Source: Chara braunii
Taxonomy: Eukaryota; Streptophyta; Charophyceae; Charales; Characeae
DNA: 41,626 nucleotides
Reading direction: 5' to 3'
Assembly: GCA_003427395.1 (NCBI GenBank)
Contig: BFEA01000036.1
Coordinates: 1,705,339 to 1,746,964, forward strand
This document shows, piece after piece, positions 1 through 10,256 of the stretch (positions within the stretch are counted from its first letter, which is position 1; every line of letters begins with the position of its first letter). Position numbers and translations under genes: made by a program. The notes beneath the pieces were generated by a model. The model ran no database searches. It worked only from the letters and a program-made list of their open reading frames with translations, and was not told the origin of the DNA.

Positions 1-134
1 TTTTTTTTTTTTTTTTTTTTTTTTTTTGACCATTTCTCGATTTATGCGTGTCATCCTTGAAAGCGCAGGGGCCATGCTGATCATCTCTCTCTGTATCGTT
101 CCAAATTCCAATTTTAAAGGATGTCCTGAAGGAC
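1..134 (-). pseudogene. U6 snRNA retropseudogene with poly(A) tail
   Basis: Read on the minus strand, 134 to 28 follows plant U6 spliceosomal RNA from its 5' cap-proximal stem (GTCC...GGACATCC) through the AACGATACAGAG core and a GGCCCCTGCGC segment to the 3' GATGACACGCATAAATCGAG block and the terminal AAATGGTC. A run of 27 A (T at 1-27 on the plus strand) follows directly. The copy is about 107 nt against about 102 nt for functional U6, with small insertions near 68, 80-90 and 105-110. A genomically encoded poly(A) tail is not part of a Pol III U6 gene, so this is a retroposed copy. Its far flank is cut off by the window edge, so the target-site duplication cannot be tested. Confidence 0.88.
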
Positions 135-1202
135 AAGAATATGCCATTTGTTTATTGTCATTACATTCGACAGGTCTTTCTTAAAAAACAAAGCAAAATG
201 GGAGGAAACGTTCTGGGCTCACTGGCAGGGCCCCAGCAAGCCTTTTGCTCGGCCTAAGTGAAGGAGAGCCTGAATATCCACGTGAGGTATATTTTGGACA
301 TTAAATTCTTTTGTATGTGGGGTATCAGACAGTTGCAGCACGCCAGTTGGCTACAGAGCAACGTGAGCCTTCTTGGCTCCTTCCTGAAGCACCAGCTGTG
401 TGACGAACTATCTTCAGTAACCGCGCGACTTCCTGCACGAAGCTGCTGTGGGGAATCCGGGGGGGCTTTGATGGGCGGCGGGCGCAAGCAGGGGTCGGTT
501 GGGCAAGTTGCAGGGATGCCCTCGCTTCTTTTTCGTTTTTGCTGAAATTTGTTGGGTCGGTGCCGGGAAAGTCCCGCGCCGACGATTGAGTGACCGCGCC
601 TTAGCGAGCGCGAGAAAGAACGGTTGCCATAGCTCCTTGCTTGTTCTGCTTGAGCATTAGGAATTTTGGCGCGATTAGCGCGCTCGTTTTTTAAATTCGA
701 ACTAATGTTGAGCCCCGACAGGCTCTCGAAATTGTTTTTTCATAATTTTCTTTTGCAATTAGGATTTAAACTAGGAATGTAGGCACCTTGCAATTTGGCT
801 GCAGGGCGCTTCTTGCTCGCACGCGCCGTGCCTCGACAGGGTCTGGGCTTTGATTTCTATCCAAGCCTTAATCTTGTTTGTAAGTGTAGTTTTTTTGGCG
901 GGCGCGATTCCTTCTTTCTTGATTCCCTTGTGTTTGCCCGCCTTCTCCTTCTTTCTCGCCTCGCATGCCCCGTTTTAATTGGCCTGAATGCCTGCATGAC
1001 CGGATCGATGCGTGGAGTGTGGCTACGACCCCCACGCCGCGGCCTGACCATGCAGATGAAGGCACTTCCTCTCTTCCTTTCTTGTCTTGTCCACCTAGGC
1101 TCAATTCTGTACCTTTCGCACAAGCATGCATGCTATAAATTTCGCTCGCGCGATTAGTTCTCTCTCTGAACTTGGAAGGTTAGCGCAGTCAGTAAGGATC
1201 GG
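135..1202. other. No gene recognised
   Basis: Several ORFs under 125 codons overlap on both strands but none resembles a known domain. The stretch is of mixed composition with short GC-rich palindromic bits such as GCGCGATTAGCGCGC near 670. I see no repeat ends or RNA gene here. Confidence 0.5.
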
Positions 1203-2050
1203 TTAATGAGTAAGTTGGCAGGTGAGTAGATTGGGTCGGGCGATCGGACGGGCTGACGCCAAGTAAGCGGGGTTGACGTGCGGGCCGATGGTGTGTCGGA
1301 CCGATCGCGTGGGGACTCCACGTGGCTCGGCCAGAACTTCTAGGAACCGATCGAGTAGGTTTTGGATGTCTGGTGGAACTGGAGGGCGTGGAGGATCAGC
1401 AAAGGGGTCACCAAGATCCGGTCGCAGGTCGCGTAAAGAGACGACCAAATCTGAAGTGGGGTCATTAGGACCATTAGAGGGTAGGGAAATAGAGTTGTCG
1501 GGAGTAGTAGTACTAGAAGTAGTATCACTAGCTGAAGTAGTAGCGGGATTAACAACAAAAGTAGATGGCACATGGGCAGGATGAACAAAGGCAACATACA
1601 ACTGTTCGTCCTTCTTGCGCTTTCGCCATTTCTTGCAGAACTTCATAGCATTTAGAAAAGTCACTAGGGATTCGTGCTTCTCATCCAAGAGGCCGCGAAA
1701 CTCGTTCCCTTGAGCATCTTTGACCATGAAGAGTGACGCCTTCCACTTGGTCCACTCGCATCGGGACTGCAGCCAGCCCAAGTCAAGGACGGCACCGAAG
1801 GGGCACTTGTCAAGGACATAGAACTTGATAGAAGTTTAACGCGTGGGTGACAGTTTTGTCCTTATCAAAGGTAGTGAGCACACCTTTGACTGCATGCGTA
1901 GAAGAGACAACCTCTTTGTTACCAACTTGGGTTCGACAAGGGTTCTACAAGGCCACTTGCTTCATCCCCAAGCCCACCTTGCGTATCCCGTGCGGTGACA
2001 TGAAGTTAGCCGTAGCACCACACTCAACCAAAATACGGAGATAGCGGTGG
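1203..2050 (-). pseudogene. Gypsy pol remnant: protease core and RT entry
   Basis: On the minus strand, 2040 to 1996 reads ILVECGATANFMSP, matching the retropepsin active-site pattern DSGAT-N-F in plant Ty3/gypsy Pol but with Glu-Cys in place of Asp-Ser, so the catalytic aspartate is lost. After stops and frame changes the frame re-opens at 1781 with GWLQSRCEWTKWKASLFM and later NLLDRFLEVLAEPRGVPTR, which resembles the conserved 'F.DVF.E.P.GLPP.R' approach to gypsy reverse transcriptase. Reading stops at 1203 before the RT palm motifs. The protease-to-RT interval contains a Thr/Ser/Pro-rich spacer. Confidence 0.65.
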
Positions 2051-2274
2051 TTTATGAGAAGTGTGAAAACGATCAACTTCACGATCCCTTGGGCACGCTA
2101 GTGTTTCATCTCAGTCCAATGCTCCAAGTGCTAGTGGAAGTCGACTGCCCTAGACTCCTCCCAAAGCTCTACATACAAAAAATTACTCACCTCAGCCTTG
2201 TCTTCAGCAGATGGTTGGGCTTTAAGGGAGGACTGCTCATTTGCAACAGATCCAGTCTCCCCTGCTGTAGAGTT

Positions 2275-3040
2275 TGCTGAAATTGACTTTACGCCCGGTT
2301 CTGGTTTCCCTGCAGCCTATAACAATCTTGTACCTAATGGTTTGGTTTTTGGCAATGCAGGCATACCCCCTTCTTGAGTCTACCCCGCTAGTCATTTTCA
2401 GTAATCCAGAGGTCGACCCAAGGTTTAGTAGTCGCATCCTCCGGTTTAGGTGGAATCTTGACTCTCATGGAGTTGGTTCCAATCTTGGGGCTGCACCAGT
2501 TGCATAAATTTCTACCTCGTTGCTTGTCAAAGCAAAAACGGAATCTGCACCTGTTGCAGGTCTCGAGGGAGTTGCCATCACATTCAAGGACGAAGATACA
2601 GTAAGAGAGGCAGAGGTAGTTTCAATTGCAGCTTCAGGTCCAAGGGGTAGAGGAAGAGGATTGGCCACTTGGGCTTGTCGCAGCTCAGCCACCTCCTTTG
2701 TCAGCTCATGGTACTTGCGGGTCATATAAGTTAGATCGTCTTGAAGTGTTCGCAACTTTGCGAAGACTTCAGCAATCCGAGTGGTATGATCTTCAAGATT
2801 CCCGACTTGAACAAGCGCGGTGAGTATAGACTACAACTGTTCCCCACACTGCTCCTCAGTCAGTGAGGGAACAGTCTCTAGGAGGGCCACCTGACTTTTC
2901 AACAATGACTCCGTCCTCTCCTTCTCTGCCTCCTGTTCCCTTTTTGTTGCACTATCTAGGAGTGCTTGTAGATATGACTTTTCCACATCATTGGCTGCAT
3001 CTAACAAGGCCCGTCATTGCACTGAAGTTAGCTGAGCCAT
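2275..3040 (-). pseudogene. Gypsy gag remnant with a stop inside the zinc knuckle
   Basis: The minus-strand reading starts with MAQLTSVQ at 3040 and then meets a stop. It continues through charged, Glu/Lys/Leu-rich sequence expected to form coiled coil (for example VEKSYLQALLDSATK and LTKEVAELRQAQ) and a Ser/Thr/Pro-rich linker. At 2363-2322 it gives CLHCQKPNH-stop-VQDC, which fits the retroviral-type zinc knuckle C-x2-C-x4-H-x4-C except that one spacer residue is a stop codon. Other stops lie before 2800 and after 2320. In Ty3/gypsy elements Gag packages the RNA and builds the particle; this copy cannot produce intact Gag. Confidence 0.7.
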
Positions 3041-3815
3041 TTTGGACCGTTAGTATTGACAGGTGGGTCAGAGAGTCGCCAATCAGCAAAAGAATCAATT
3101 AGACTCTCAAGAGATTCACTCCCCTTCTCACTTGGACGAACACTCCTTTTCCCAGTCCTTGCCCACTCCGGACGGTCACTTTCCCTTTCTCCCTTCTCTC
3201 TCCCTCCTCTCTCTCTCTTCTTTCCGGCGGCGGGTCTCCACGGGCATCGGAAATGAACTCAGAAAAACAGACTTGAAAACTCAGAGAAGAGAAGGTAGAA
3301 CTCCTAGTCGGAGCGACATTTCATTTGGACGTAGAGAGCAACAAACCAAAGAAGAACAAACAAGTTCAAACGAGAGGTATGATCCAAAGACCCACTCTGA
3401 TCAGACTGCATAAGAGGTCCTCTCGAGTCCAGTCTGACCAGCTCCATGACCGTACTACGAACCAGACAACGAGTGACTAAATGCTACAATGGAGAATTGA
3501 GTGGTGTACAAGGTGCGAGTCAAGCTATAGACAGTGCAATCAAAAGACATGCGAAACGTCTCAGCCAAGATCCCCTCGGCAATGGGTGTCCTAATCCAAG
3601 AAGAATGAACTTCGTATCCCAGCCAAGAAGACAAGGGGCCAATGCCTAACCGATTTGGGTCCAAAGGCTCTTTTTGTTTGGGCCCGGTCCCGATGGGTCC
3701 CAGAAACCAGAAACAAATATAAATAAGTGGTATAAAGTAGGTCGCAACCAGGTCCCAACCAAGAGGAGTTCCACATTGACTTAGTTCAGTCTCTACTGCA
3801 CTGAAAAATGACATT
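3041..3815 (-). mobile_element. Possible 5' leader and LTR of the gypsy remnant
   Basis: This lies directly upstream of the gag start on the minus strand, where a primer-binding site and 5' LTR would be expected. A candidate primer-binding stretch, TTGGCGACTCTCTGACC, is near 3064-3082 (minus), and an AT-rich TTATTTATATTTG box near 3713-3728 could be an LTR TATA element. With no second LTR in the window the boundaries cannot be confirmed. Confidence 0.3.
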
Positions 3816-4144
3816 TCAACTTCTGGCAGAACCTACAGACTACAACCGTTCACTGCGTTCAGAGATGAAAAGACAAAGCACTGTAAAAAGACTCGGCATT
3901 TAGGTCAAGATACTTCATTTTCCATCCATCAGGTGAGTAGGTAGATCACATGCATTCAGTAACACAATCAAGACTACAGAGGAGTACGAAAAGAAACCCA
4001 GAGTACCCCAGCAGGACAATCAATACCATACACACATACATGATACACGGACATCTCGTAGGTGCACGGCACTTACCTGAGTGGCCTTGAGCTTCGAGAT
4101 GAATAGAACTCACCCCCCTCTCATGTGGTCCTCCTGACCCCTTT
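3816..4144. other. No gene recognised
   Basis: I see no coding signal or repeat end in this stretch. Base composition shifts to strongly AT-rich at about 4145, which I take as the left edge of the plastid insertion. Confidence 0.4.
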
Positions 4145-4258
4145 AACACTTCCCCTAGTCGTGAATAAATAAAATTACAATTTAGAAGGATTCGTAATAT
4201 GGGTGTGNGACTTGAAGTATATATAAATAAATCTTCATATGAATCCAAATTATGCTAT

Positions 4259-4299
4259 GAAACTAAGCAATATATTAACGTAATATATTGCTTAGTTTC
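4259..4299. terminator. Perfect 19-bp hairpin in plastid-derived sequence
   Basis: Arms 4259-4277 and 4281-4299 are perfect reverse complements around a 3-nt loop (ACG). Plastid transcripts commonly end in such hairpins, which stabilise mRNA 3' ends; that role is inferred from family knowledge. The arms are still identical although the nearby genes have decayed, so the insertion may be fairly young. Confidence 0.6.
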
Positions 4300-4397
4300 T
4301 TAATTATATTGAATCTAGTATTGTATTAATATCAATGAATATAACTTAACTCATTGGATTTTTATTTTTCATACCAACAACAAAAAATAACTTCAAT

Positions 4398-4470
4398 TGC
4401 CTACTATTCGACTTGAACCAATGACTCTTGCCTAATGAAAGCAATACTCTAACCACTGAGTTAAGTAGGC
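4398..4470 (-). tRNA. trnM-CAU: Plastid-derived trnM-CAU copy, probably non-functional
   Basis: The minus strand folds as a 73-nt cloverleaf: acceptor GCCTACT/AGTAGGC fully paired, D arm with GGTTAGAG, anticodon stem TTGCT/GGCAA closing loop TTCATTA (anticodon CAU), and T loop TTCAAGT. It closely matches the plastid elongator methionine tRNA and has no encoded CCA. One T-stem pair is G:G (stem ATTGG/CGAAT), suggesting decay. Because it sits in a NUPT among broken plastid genes and lacks a clear nuclear context, I treat it as a relic. Confidence 0.85.
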
Positions 4471-4603
4471 ATTATTATTTTTGTAAGTGTTCGACCTCCT
4501 CAAAGGTTATATAAAGCTTTACGTATGGAAAATGTAGAAACTGTCTTGTCAAGTAGCATAGCAGCAATGTCTTTTGCAGCTTTTATAGTATCTGGCTCAA
4601 TAG

Positions 4604-4862
<259 letters not shown>

Positions 4863-5050
4863 CTTTTTGAAGTTCTATTATCTACCAAACCAGCTAATCT
4901 TAAAGGATGCGTGCGAGTTTTTTCTCGCACTGAGGCAGCAATCCTATTTGCGGCAAATAGTGCGTCAAATCCATTGTCATTAATTATTATGCAATAATCT
5001 GCGTAATTAAGTGGTGCTGCAAATCCTCCGCATACTACATCACCTAAATT
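4863..5050 (-). pseudogene. chlL: chlL fragment (light-independent protochlorophyllide reductase L subunit)
   Basis: Reading the minus strand from 5050 gives 62 uninterrupted codons beginning [20 protein letters not shown] and ending [15 protein letters not shown], the central part of ChlL. ChlL is the NifH-like ATP-dependent reductase that passes electrons to ChlN/ChlB for dark protochlorophyllide reduction. The Cys in DVVCGGF corresponds to the second 4Fe-4S ligand (Cys132 in NifH numbering) and is present; the P-loop and the first ligand are outside the fragment. It is cut at both ends, joining psbN at one side and a short A/T-rich tract at the other. Confidence 0.9.
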
Positions 5051-5086
5051 CTTGATATAAAAAAAATATTTTATATAAAAGAATAA

Positions 5087-5182
5087 TCATGGATCTAGTT
5101 TTCTAGGTACTTTTAAGTCTTCAAGTATTAGCATATATAATCCTAATAGCATATCTTGACTCGGTAAAGTAATCGGATCGCC
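5087..5182 (-). pseudogene. rpoC1: rpoC1 fragment (plastid RNA polymerase beta' subunit)
   Basis: On the minus strand 32 codons from 5182 read GDPITLPSQDMLLGLYMLI and end at a TGA. This matches the RpoC1/beta' motif 'GDPI.(L/V)P.QDM(L/I)(L/I)GLY', found downstream of the catalytic NADFDGD motif. Upstream in frame there is a stop almost at once, so only this short core survives. It is separated from the chlL fragment by about 36 bp of A/T-rich sequence. Confidence 0.8.
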
Positions 5183-5235
5183 TGTCAAGTCGCAACTTAT
5201 TTTCAATTGTTCTTTTTTTATTGATTCAATAGAAT

Positions 5236-5960
5236 GAAACTACACTAGTGTCCTATCGCCTAGGAGGGTCTGACTCCAACACCCAAGTGCAACGCCGCGT
5301 CGATGCTGAAAAACAAACTAGCAACTTGTAGTCCGTAGATGCTGAGTGGCCGCTGACCCTCAAGCTCGCCTACTTGAGGGCATCCCTTAAGTTGCCAAGT
5401 GTCTCCCTTGAATCAGATTCCAGGTGTGAGTGCGTCTCACTGTCGCCTCTCTCAAATCGCCGCATGAAGTCTCCTCGAAATGTCTCGCCATCCTAATCTC
5501 ACTCTCAAGCAACCTGGTTAGGTTTTATGTCGACCCCACATGACCTAACCAGGTGGGGGCAGCTTCCCTCAACCACGTTGCCCCACTTCTCTTCACCAAC
5601 CAACCCTAGCCCTAAGTGGTGCCCTCATCCACTTAGGTTAGGGTTAGGGCAGCAAAGTCAACTCTCACCAGCAAGTAGAATCCACTCCGATACCAATGTT
5701 ATAACCCTGGCCAATTTCAAGATACACATCCATCGGAAAGTATAATGCCATCCAGTTGCAGAAAGAAATGAATGAACTTGAGAGGACAGAGAGGATTAGA
5801 AGAAGAAGAAGAAGAAGTAAGAAAGAAGAAGAAGATGATGTACACCAGCAAAAACAGATGATAAGGCTCTTCTTCTTCGCCCAACAATCTCCTCCTCCTT
5901 ATCTCCCCCTTCTCTTATTCATACAAGAAATAATAATACAGTGTTGAATGGCTGATCCAT
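5236..5960 (-). mobile_element. Possible LTR-retrotransposon 5' end with tRNA-iMet primer-binding site
   Basis: On the minus strand a TTGGTATCGGAGT stretch at about 5683-5697 resembles the plant primer-binding site TGGTATCAGAGC (complement of initiator-Met tRNA), directly after TATAACA as an LTR end would be. The would-be LTR occupies about 5700-5960 and holds a GAA-rich tract. The internal leader below 5690 is unusually rich in hairpins and is cut off by the plastid insertion. No gag or pol is visible, so the call rests on the primer-binding site alone. Confidence 0.35.
5512..5554. repeat. Perfect 12-bp inverted repeat
   Basis: ACCTGGTTAGGT at 5512-5523 is the exact reverse complement of 5543-5554, with a 19-bp spacer. 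A second hairpin (CCTAAGTGG/CCACTTAGG) lies at about 5609-5635 and a weaker one (CTCAAG/CTTGAG) at about 5368-5387, giving three fold-back units inside the putative LTR-element leader. Confidence 0.6.
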
Positions 5961-7046
5961 AATCAATGTCCGAGTTCCTCTTCTACTGCAGGTATCACTT
6001 GAGGTCCACCATAGCCATGGCCCCCTCTTCCACTCTTCACTCTCATAGGCCGAGGCTATGGCGGACTACTAGGCTGTGCTCAGATGCCCAAAGGACAACC
6101 CAAGGCAGCTATGGCTGCTCTAGCTCACTGACAGGCCGCCATGCCTGACCCTGCCTCGAAGCTTCTTGGTGTATCTCTCCCCAATTGGGGACTCCCTGCT
6201 GCAGCGCCCACCAACGTGATGAAGATGGCTGCCACCATAGCCAGGTAAGTACCCCTGGCGCTCCTCCCCCTTCCTTCCGTCTTCCTCCCTCGTGTCCTTC
6301 TCCTTCCTCCCCAGCAGCGCTGCTCCAGCAGAGCGCTCCACCACGGACCACCAGTGTGTCACTAAACTTGCACACCGAAAAAGAGGCCGGACTCTTCGCC
6401 CGGCCCGAAGATATAGCGGCCTGCTTTGCCTCTTGGGCGGTGACTTCCAGGCCGCTTGGCCTTCCAAGCAACCGGTACCTCCTCCTTTTTGGAGGGAAAC
6501 ATCATTGCAGACTCTGATATTGCCCGTGCAGGCCCTAGACTCAGACAGGTACCCACCTAGACCTGGCCTACACTACTGGGCCTCTAAAAATGCCACTTTT
6601 CAAGTTGTCTTCTTCTGCTCGGCCTCCGGTACCTGCACATCTACCCCTTCCAGGTGCGGTACCGGCCTACCTGCTACTTGAGTGCTTTTCCCCGGTGCAC
6701 CCCCTCAATGTCACGGCCACAGGTAAGTACCGGCCATGAGGGCCCAACGAACGAGCAAGTGCCCTGACGGGCCACACACATACTCATGCCAACCAGCGCT
6801 CAGACAGGCACGGTCACACACACACCCCAGCCAACCAACACTCAGACAGGCATGCAGTCCAGCAAGCGTGCACACACAGACTTAGAAGCAGGCGGGAAAC
6901 TCAGCAAGGCATTCAGTCTATGAGCAAAACTCAGAAATCAGCTGTGTGTTTCAGTCCATGTTTGGACGGGTCATCACACCCCCACCAATCAATCAAGCAA
7001 TCAGTCAATCAATCAATCAACCAATCAGGAAAAAAAATGTGCGAGC
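5961..7046. other. No gene recognised
   Basis: The ORFs here are short and overlap on both strands. The phrase GGTAC recurs in a CT-rich setting between 6470 and 6740. Two 25-bp near-identical pieces ending CTCAGACAGGCA lie at about 6786-6810 and 6828-6852, and ATCAATCA-type repeats run from 6983 to 7025. Confidence 0.45.
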
Positions 7047-7054
7047 GTGTGTGT

Positions 7055-7143
<89 letters not shown>

Positions 7144-7246
7144 AAAGAAAAAGAAAGAAATAGAGAAAGACTCTGAAAGAATGGCAGTGAGAGAGAGGTC
7201 CGTGTGTGTGTGCCCAATTTCATCTCAGCAAAGAGAAGAAAACAAC

Positions 7247-7282
<36 letters not shown>
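7047..7282. repeat. (GT)n/(GA)n compound microsatellite and a second (GA)n
   Basis: (GT)n runs from about 7047 to 7099 and passes directly into (GA)n to 7138. A second (GA)n spans about 7249-7282. The apparent ORFs over this region are only repeat translations. Confidence 0.95.
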
Positions 7283-7284
<2 letters not shown>

Positions 7285-7927
7285 TGGCGACAGTGGCTGG
7301 TGTCCACTGGTGGACCACTTGTGGTTGGGCGGGTACCAGTCTACCGGTTCAAGTGCCTGTTCGTGGACCCTTTGTGCCTGGGCCCGTAGCTGTCAAACGT
7401 GGCGGTACCCCAGGGGACTCGATTGCACTCCCAAACTCAGCAGTGGGACCCTTTCGCAAGACCAAGTTTGAACTGCATTTCCCTGACCAGACAACAACGT
7501 TTTTTTTTCCCGCCGCATAGTTACCCCTAATATCTTAAATTTATCTGACTGCATTTACCCCCCCTGTGCCTGAATCGGATTTTTAACTGACTGCAATTAT
7601 GACTAAAAGAGTCGCAATGTTAGCAGGCCCTCACTCCGGGACCAGGTCCCTCTAGCAATGAGGACTGTGCGGGAAATCGAGATTGAACTATGTTTCTGCA
7701 TATCTCCATAACCCACGTCCACATTCGGGATCAATCCTCTTTGCTACTGGCACCTTGCTCCCTGACCACCTGCAGTGTCCACCACGTCTCTCCTCGGTTC
7801 CAGTAAGGTACAGGAATGGGAGAAATTACAAATCCTCCGCGCCCCCCGCCCCCCTTCCCCACCCACTCCCAAACGGAGGACAGTTAAGGAGGCCCCAAAA
7901 CGAATTTTCTTCCTTCAGGACATTCGT
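7283..7927. other. No gene recognised
   Basis: Short ORFs only, with a GGTACC-containing stretch around 7336-7410. No repeat ends or RNA genes are visible. Confidence 0.4.
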
Positions 7928-7976
7928 TAAAATTGGACCGATACAGAGAAGATTAGGGTCGTGCTCCAGTGCGAAC
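7928..7976 (+). pseudogene. U6 snRNA fragment
   Basis: TAAAATTGGACCGATACAGA followed by GAAGATTAG matches the central U6 block, with one change in the AACGAT part. It then degrades into GGTCGTGCTCCAGTGCG, an altered GCATGGCCCCTGCGC. The 5' stem and 3' end are missing and no poly(A) follows. Confidence 0.7.
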
Positions 7977-8067
7977 AGATTGGAATCATTGGAGCAACTC
8001 CCAACCCCTCCCCGCCCCTCCCCAAAAAAAAAGATTAGGGTAACCGTTGTGATCCACTCTGGGGCTA

Positions 8068-8171
8068 CGTCCCATTACAGACGTTTTAATCGTTGTCACG
8101 TTGTGTGACCGTGCTATTCATTAAAATGGAAAGGAAAAGTAGTTTTCCACCCGCTGCGTCCCATTACAGAC
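8068..8171. repeat. 15-bp direct repeat, 89 bp apart
   Basis: CGTCCCATTACAGAC occurs identically at 8068-8082 and 8157-8171, immediately upstream of the Harbinger pseudogene. It could be a target-site duplication around a small insertion (8083-8156) or a local duplication. Confidence 0.6.
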
Positions 8172-8392
8172 ATGCATGCGTTGCCCTTCCGTTACCTCAT
8201 TGTCAAACCTTCTTCGTCGACCAATGCCACGGTTGAGAAGAAGAACAGCTCGCAGTTGTGGATCTGTGGTCATGGCTATGGCAGGGAGGATGGCAGAAGA
8301 TGGCTTTCAACATCATCGACACCGACAGCATATGCCGTTTGCCGACAAGGAGTCTCCAGGGTTAGCTGGCAACCGGCAACAAAGGCCTCCAG

Positions 8393-9345
8393 TTGGGCAA
8401 CAATGATGCAGATGATGATAGCCGCGTGGGCTGCTCTTTGTTTTGGCTATGGCCCACTATTGTCGATCTCTGCGATCTATTCCCCCGTGCTTCACCTAGG
8501 TGGTGGTCTATGCGGCGAACGGGTGGTTTGTGGAAGGATCTCCTTCCATGTGATGATGCGGAGGATGACCATTACTTGTGTCTCCAACGAATGCGGCAGT
8601 CATTATTCAACCGTCTATTGCGGAAGGTGGGTCCCCTCTTGGAGAAGGAGGTGACGAAGTTGAGGGTCCCTTTGGATCCTGCGAAGAAGTTGGCCTATGC
8701 TCTCGACAGGCGCACGGTGACTCACATTGGCATTCTTGTTCAGGGTACGGTATGGGGAAAACCAATGAACTCCGAGCCATCAGAGTAATATCACACGTCA
8801 CCGGAAAGCCGGGTTCGGGGGGTTTGCGAAGGGTAATCGTAGAAATTTGTAGAATGCAGTTGTTTGACGCCTTGGGCTTCCCGAACTGTTGGTGGTGCAT
8901 AGACTGCACTCATGTTTATATGGACAAGCCGCGCACGAGGGATGGAGATGACTATTGTTCGGAACAATTCAACAGGTTCTAGATTGTAGCACAGTTGGTG
9001 GCGGACTCCGAACTGAAGATCCTTGACTTCTGCTATGGATTCCCGGGGACTGTTGGTGATGGATGCGTATTGAAGTCCACGTCACTGTACAGGCAAGCTC
9101 TACAAGGTGAACTGTTCTTGGACAATCCCGCTAATCCTTTCGCTGGTGAGAGGCCGGCAATTGCAGGTGTGCCTGGTGGGTACTTGCTCACCGATGGCGG
9201 GTGTCCCAGTCTACCATGAATCGTCACTCCTTATGGCCAGCAACCGAATCTCACGATTGGCGTGCAACAGTTCGATGCACTGCACAAGATAGATCTTGTG
9301 TGGAGCGTTGCTTTGGAGTTTTCAAGATGTGGTTCCATTTCTTCG
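8393..9345 (+). pseudogene. PIF/Harbinger-type DDE transposase, pseudogene
   Basis: The N-terminal part reads LFNRLLRKVGPLLEKEVTKL then PLDPAKKLAYALDR, typical of PIF/Harbinger (DDE_Tnp_4) transposases. After a frameshift near 8745 it continues GYGMGKTNELRAIRVISHV and the catalytic block CIDCTHVYMDKPR, with D1 at 8902-8904. The second region, LKILDFCYGFPGTVGDG, has D2 at 9058-9060. After another frameshift SCVERCFGVFK supplies the catalytic Glu at 9303-9305. Stops at about 8980 and 9217 and at least two frameshifts disable it. The enzyme would cut and paste its own DNA in the nucleus. I could not find its terminal inverted repeats. Confidence 0.88.
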
Positions 9346-9714
9346 ATCTTTGCTTTGGGAAAAGCTGCAGCCAGTTCATCACCAACAGAGGTGGATATCG
9401 GGCGACATGTTCTTGTTGCCAGGATGTCAGTGCCAGGATGTCGGAGATGGAGAAAAAGATCGCACATCTTGAGATTAGTAACGAGCTTCTGAGCCTCCCA
9501 GGCCTGCGTCCTTTTGGGATGAGTCCAATTGGCAGCCTGTTGATTTTTCCACGGGACAGTCGTCCGGCTCGCCGTCTGCATGATGTCCTTCACGGCGTGT
9601 TCGGTGAATGGAGAGAGAGAGAGACCAATGATCTAAACAGGAAGTTAAGCATAAGTTGCATAACATCACACGAAAAGACTCCTCGTGTAACCATCAAGAA
9701 GGAGCTGCTCTGAA

Positions 9715-10256
9715 AAAACCCAAGAGGACATCCTTACCCAAACCCACTGGAAAGGGGATCATTACACGAACGACTCGGCCTCTGGGAAGTTGGGAACCCA
9801 TCATCAGAATGGCATCTGCCATGCAGTTGTCTCCACTCTCCTTCCTGTCCCCAACAATAGTGGCAACTCTCTCACGTGCGTCGTGCAGCTACATCCTCCT
9901 GCACGAGTTGTGTAGTGAGTTCAGCCCCTCGCTTTGCCACATCACACGTGGCGTCACACCACATGCTGGCACACTCTCGATCGGATCGTTTGAGTGCAGT
10001 TGTGAGGTCGCGAATTGCACCTGTCCCGGCTTGCACGCGCTTTTCCGCTTGCCCAGCATGGGGTGAAAAGTGGTCGACCGTGAACCGCCGAACGCACCGC
10101 GACTTTGCCACCTGGCTCATCGCTCACCCCCCCCGTCTCTCCATCTGCATCCGCCATGTCGTTGGTGTTCATCTTCCATTCCGGGTCGTCGCCGGTGTCC
10201 CTCAAATACGAGAGATTGATAGAGTCTGTCCTTTTCAATGGAGTAGATGATGTCAT
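9715..10256 (-). pseudogene. Probable PIF/Harbinger accessory protein (Myb/SANT type) C-terminal remnant
   Basis: PIF/Harbinger elements carry a second gene for a Myb/SANT DNA-binding partner, often beside the transposase. The minus-strand reading here contains INLSYLRDTGDDPEWKMN, then in another frame VDHFSPHAGQAEKRVQAG and SDRECASMWCDATCDVAKRG, an amphipathic style like the C-terminal tail of such accessory proteins. The Myb domain itself is not visible, and a stop after VAARRT plus frame changes break the frame. Convergent placement with the transposase supports the call, but the sequence match alone is weak. Confidence 0.45.

Larger units (their letters stand above)
1203..3040 (-). mobile_element. 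Ty3/gypsy-like LTR retrotransposon remnant (gag-pol), truncated
   Basis: Read on the minus strand this is a decayed gag-pol: a gag start at 3040, a coiled-coil gag region, a CCHC zinc knuckle (2322-2363), an aspartic-protease core (about 1996-2040), and the stretch leading into reverse transcriptase (about 1270-1370). The order gag, knuckle, protease, RT entry is that of Ty3/gypsy elements. In-frame stops and frame changes occur throughout, and the element ends near 1203 before any RT catalytic motif, so it cannot move by itself. The lower-coordinate LTR is absent. Confidence 0.75.

Noticed and set aside
1-134. Functional U6 gene
   Set aside because: It has insertions in conserved parts and an encoded poly(A) tail.
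4398-4470. Functional nuclear tRNA-Met
   Set aside because: It matches the plastid elongator tRNA, sits among plastid gene pieces and has a T-stem mismatch.
7017-7307. ORFs rich in SL, RE or VC repeats over the GT/GA tracts (also 20944-21328)
   Set aside because: They are translations of dinucleotide repeats, open in several frames at once, with no conserved sequence.
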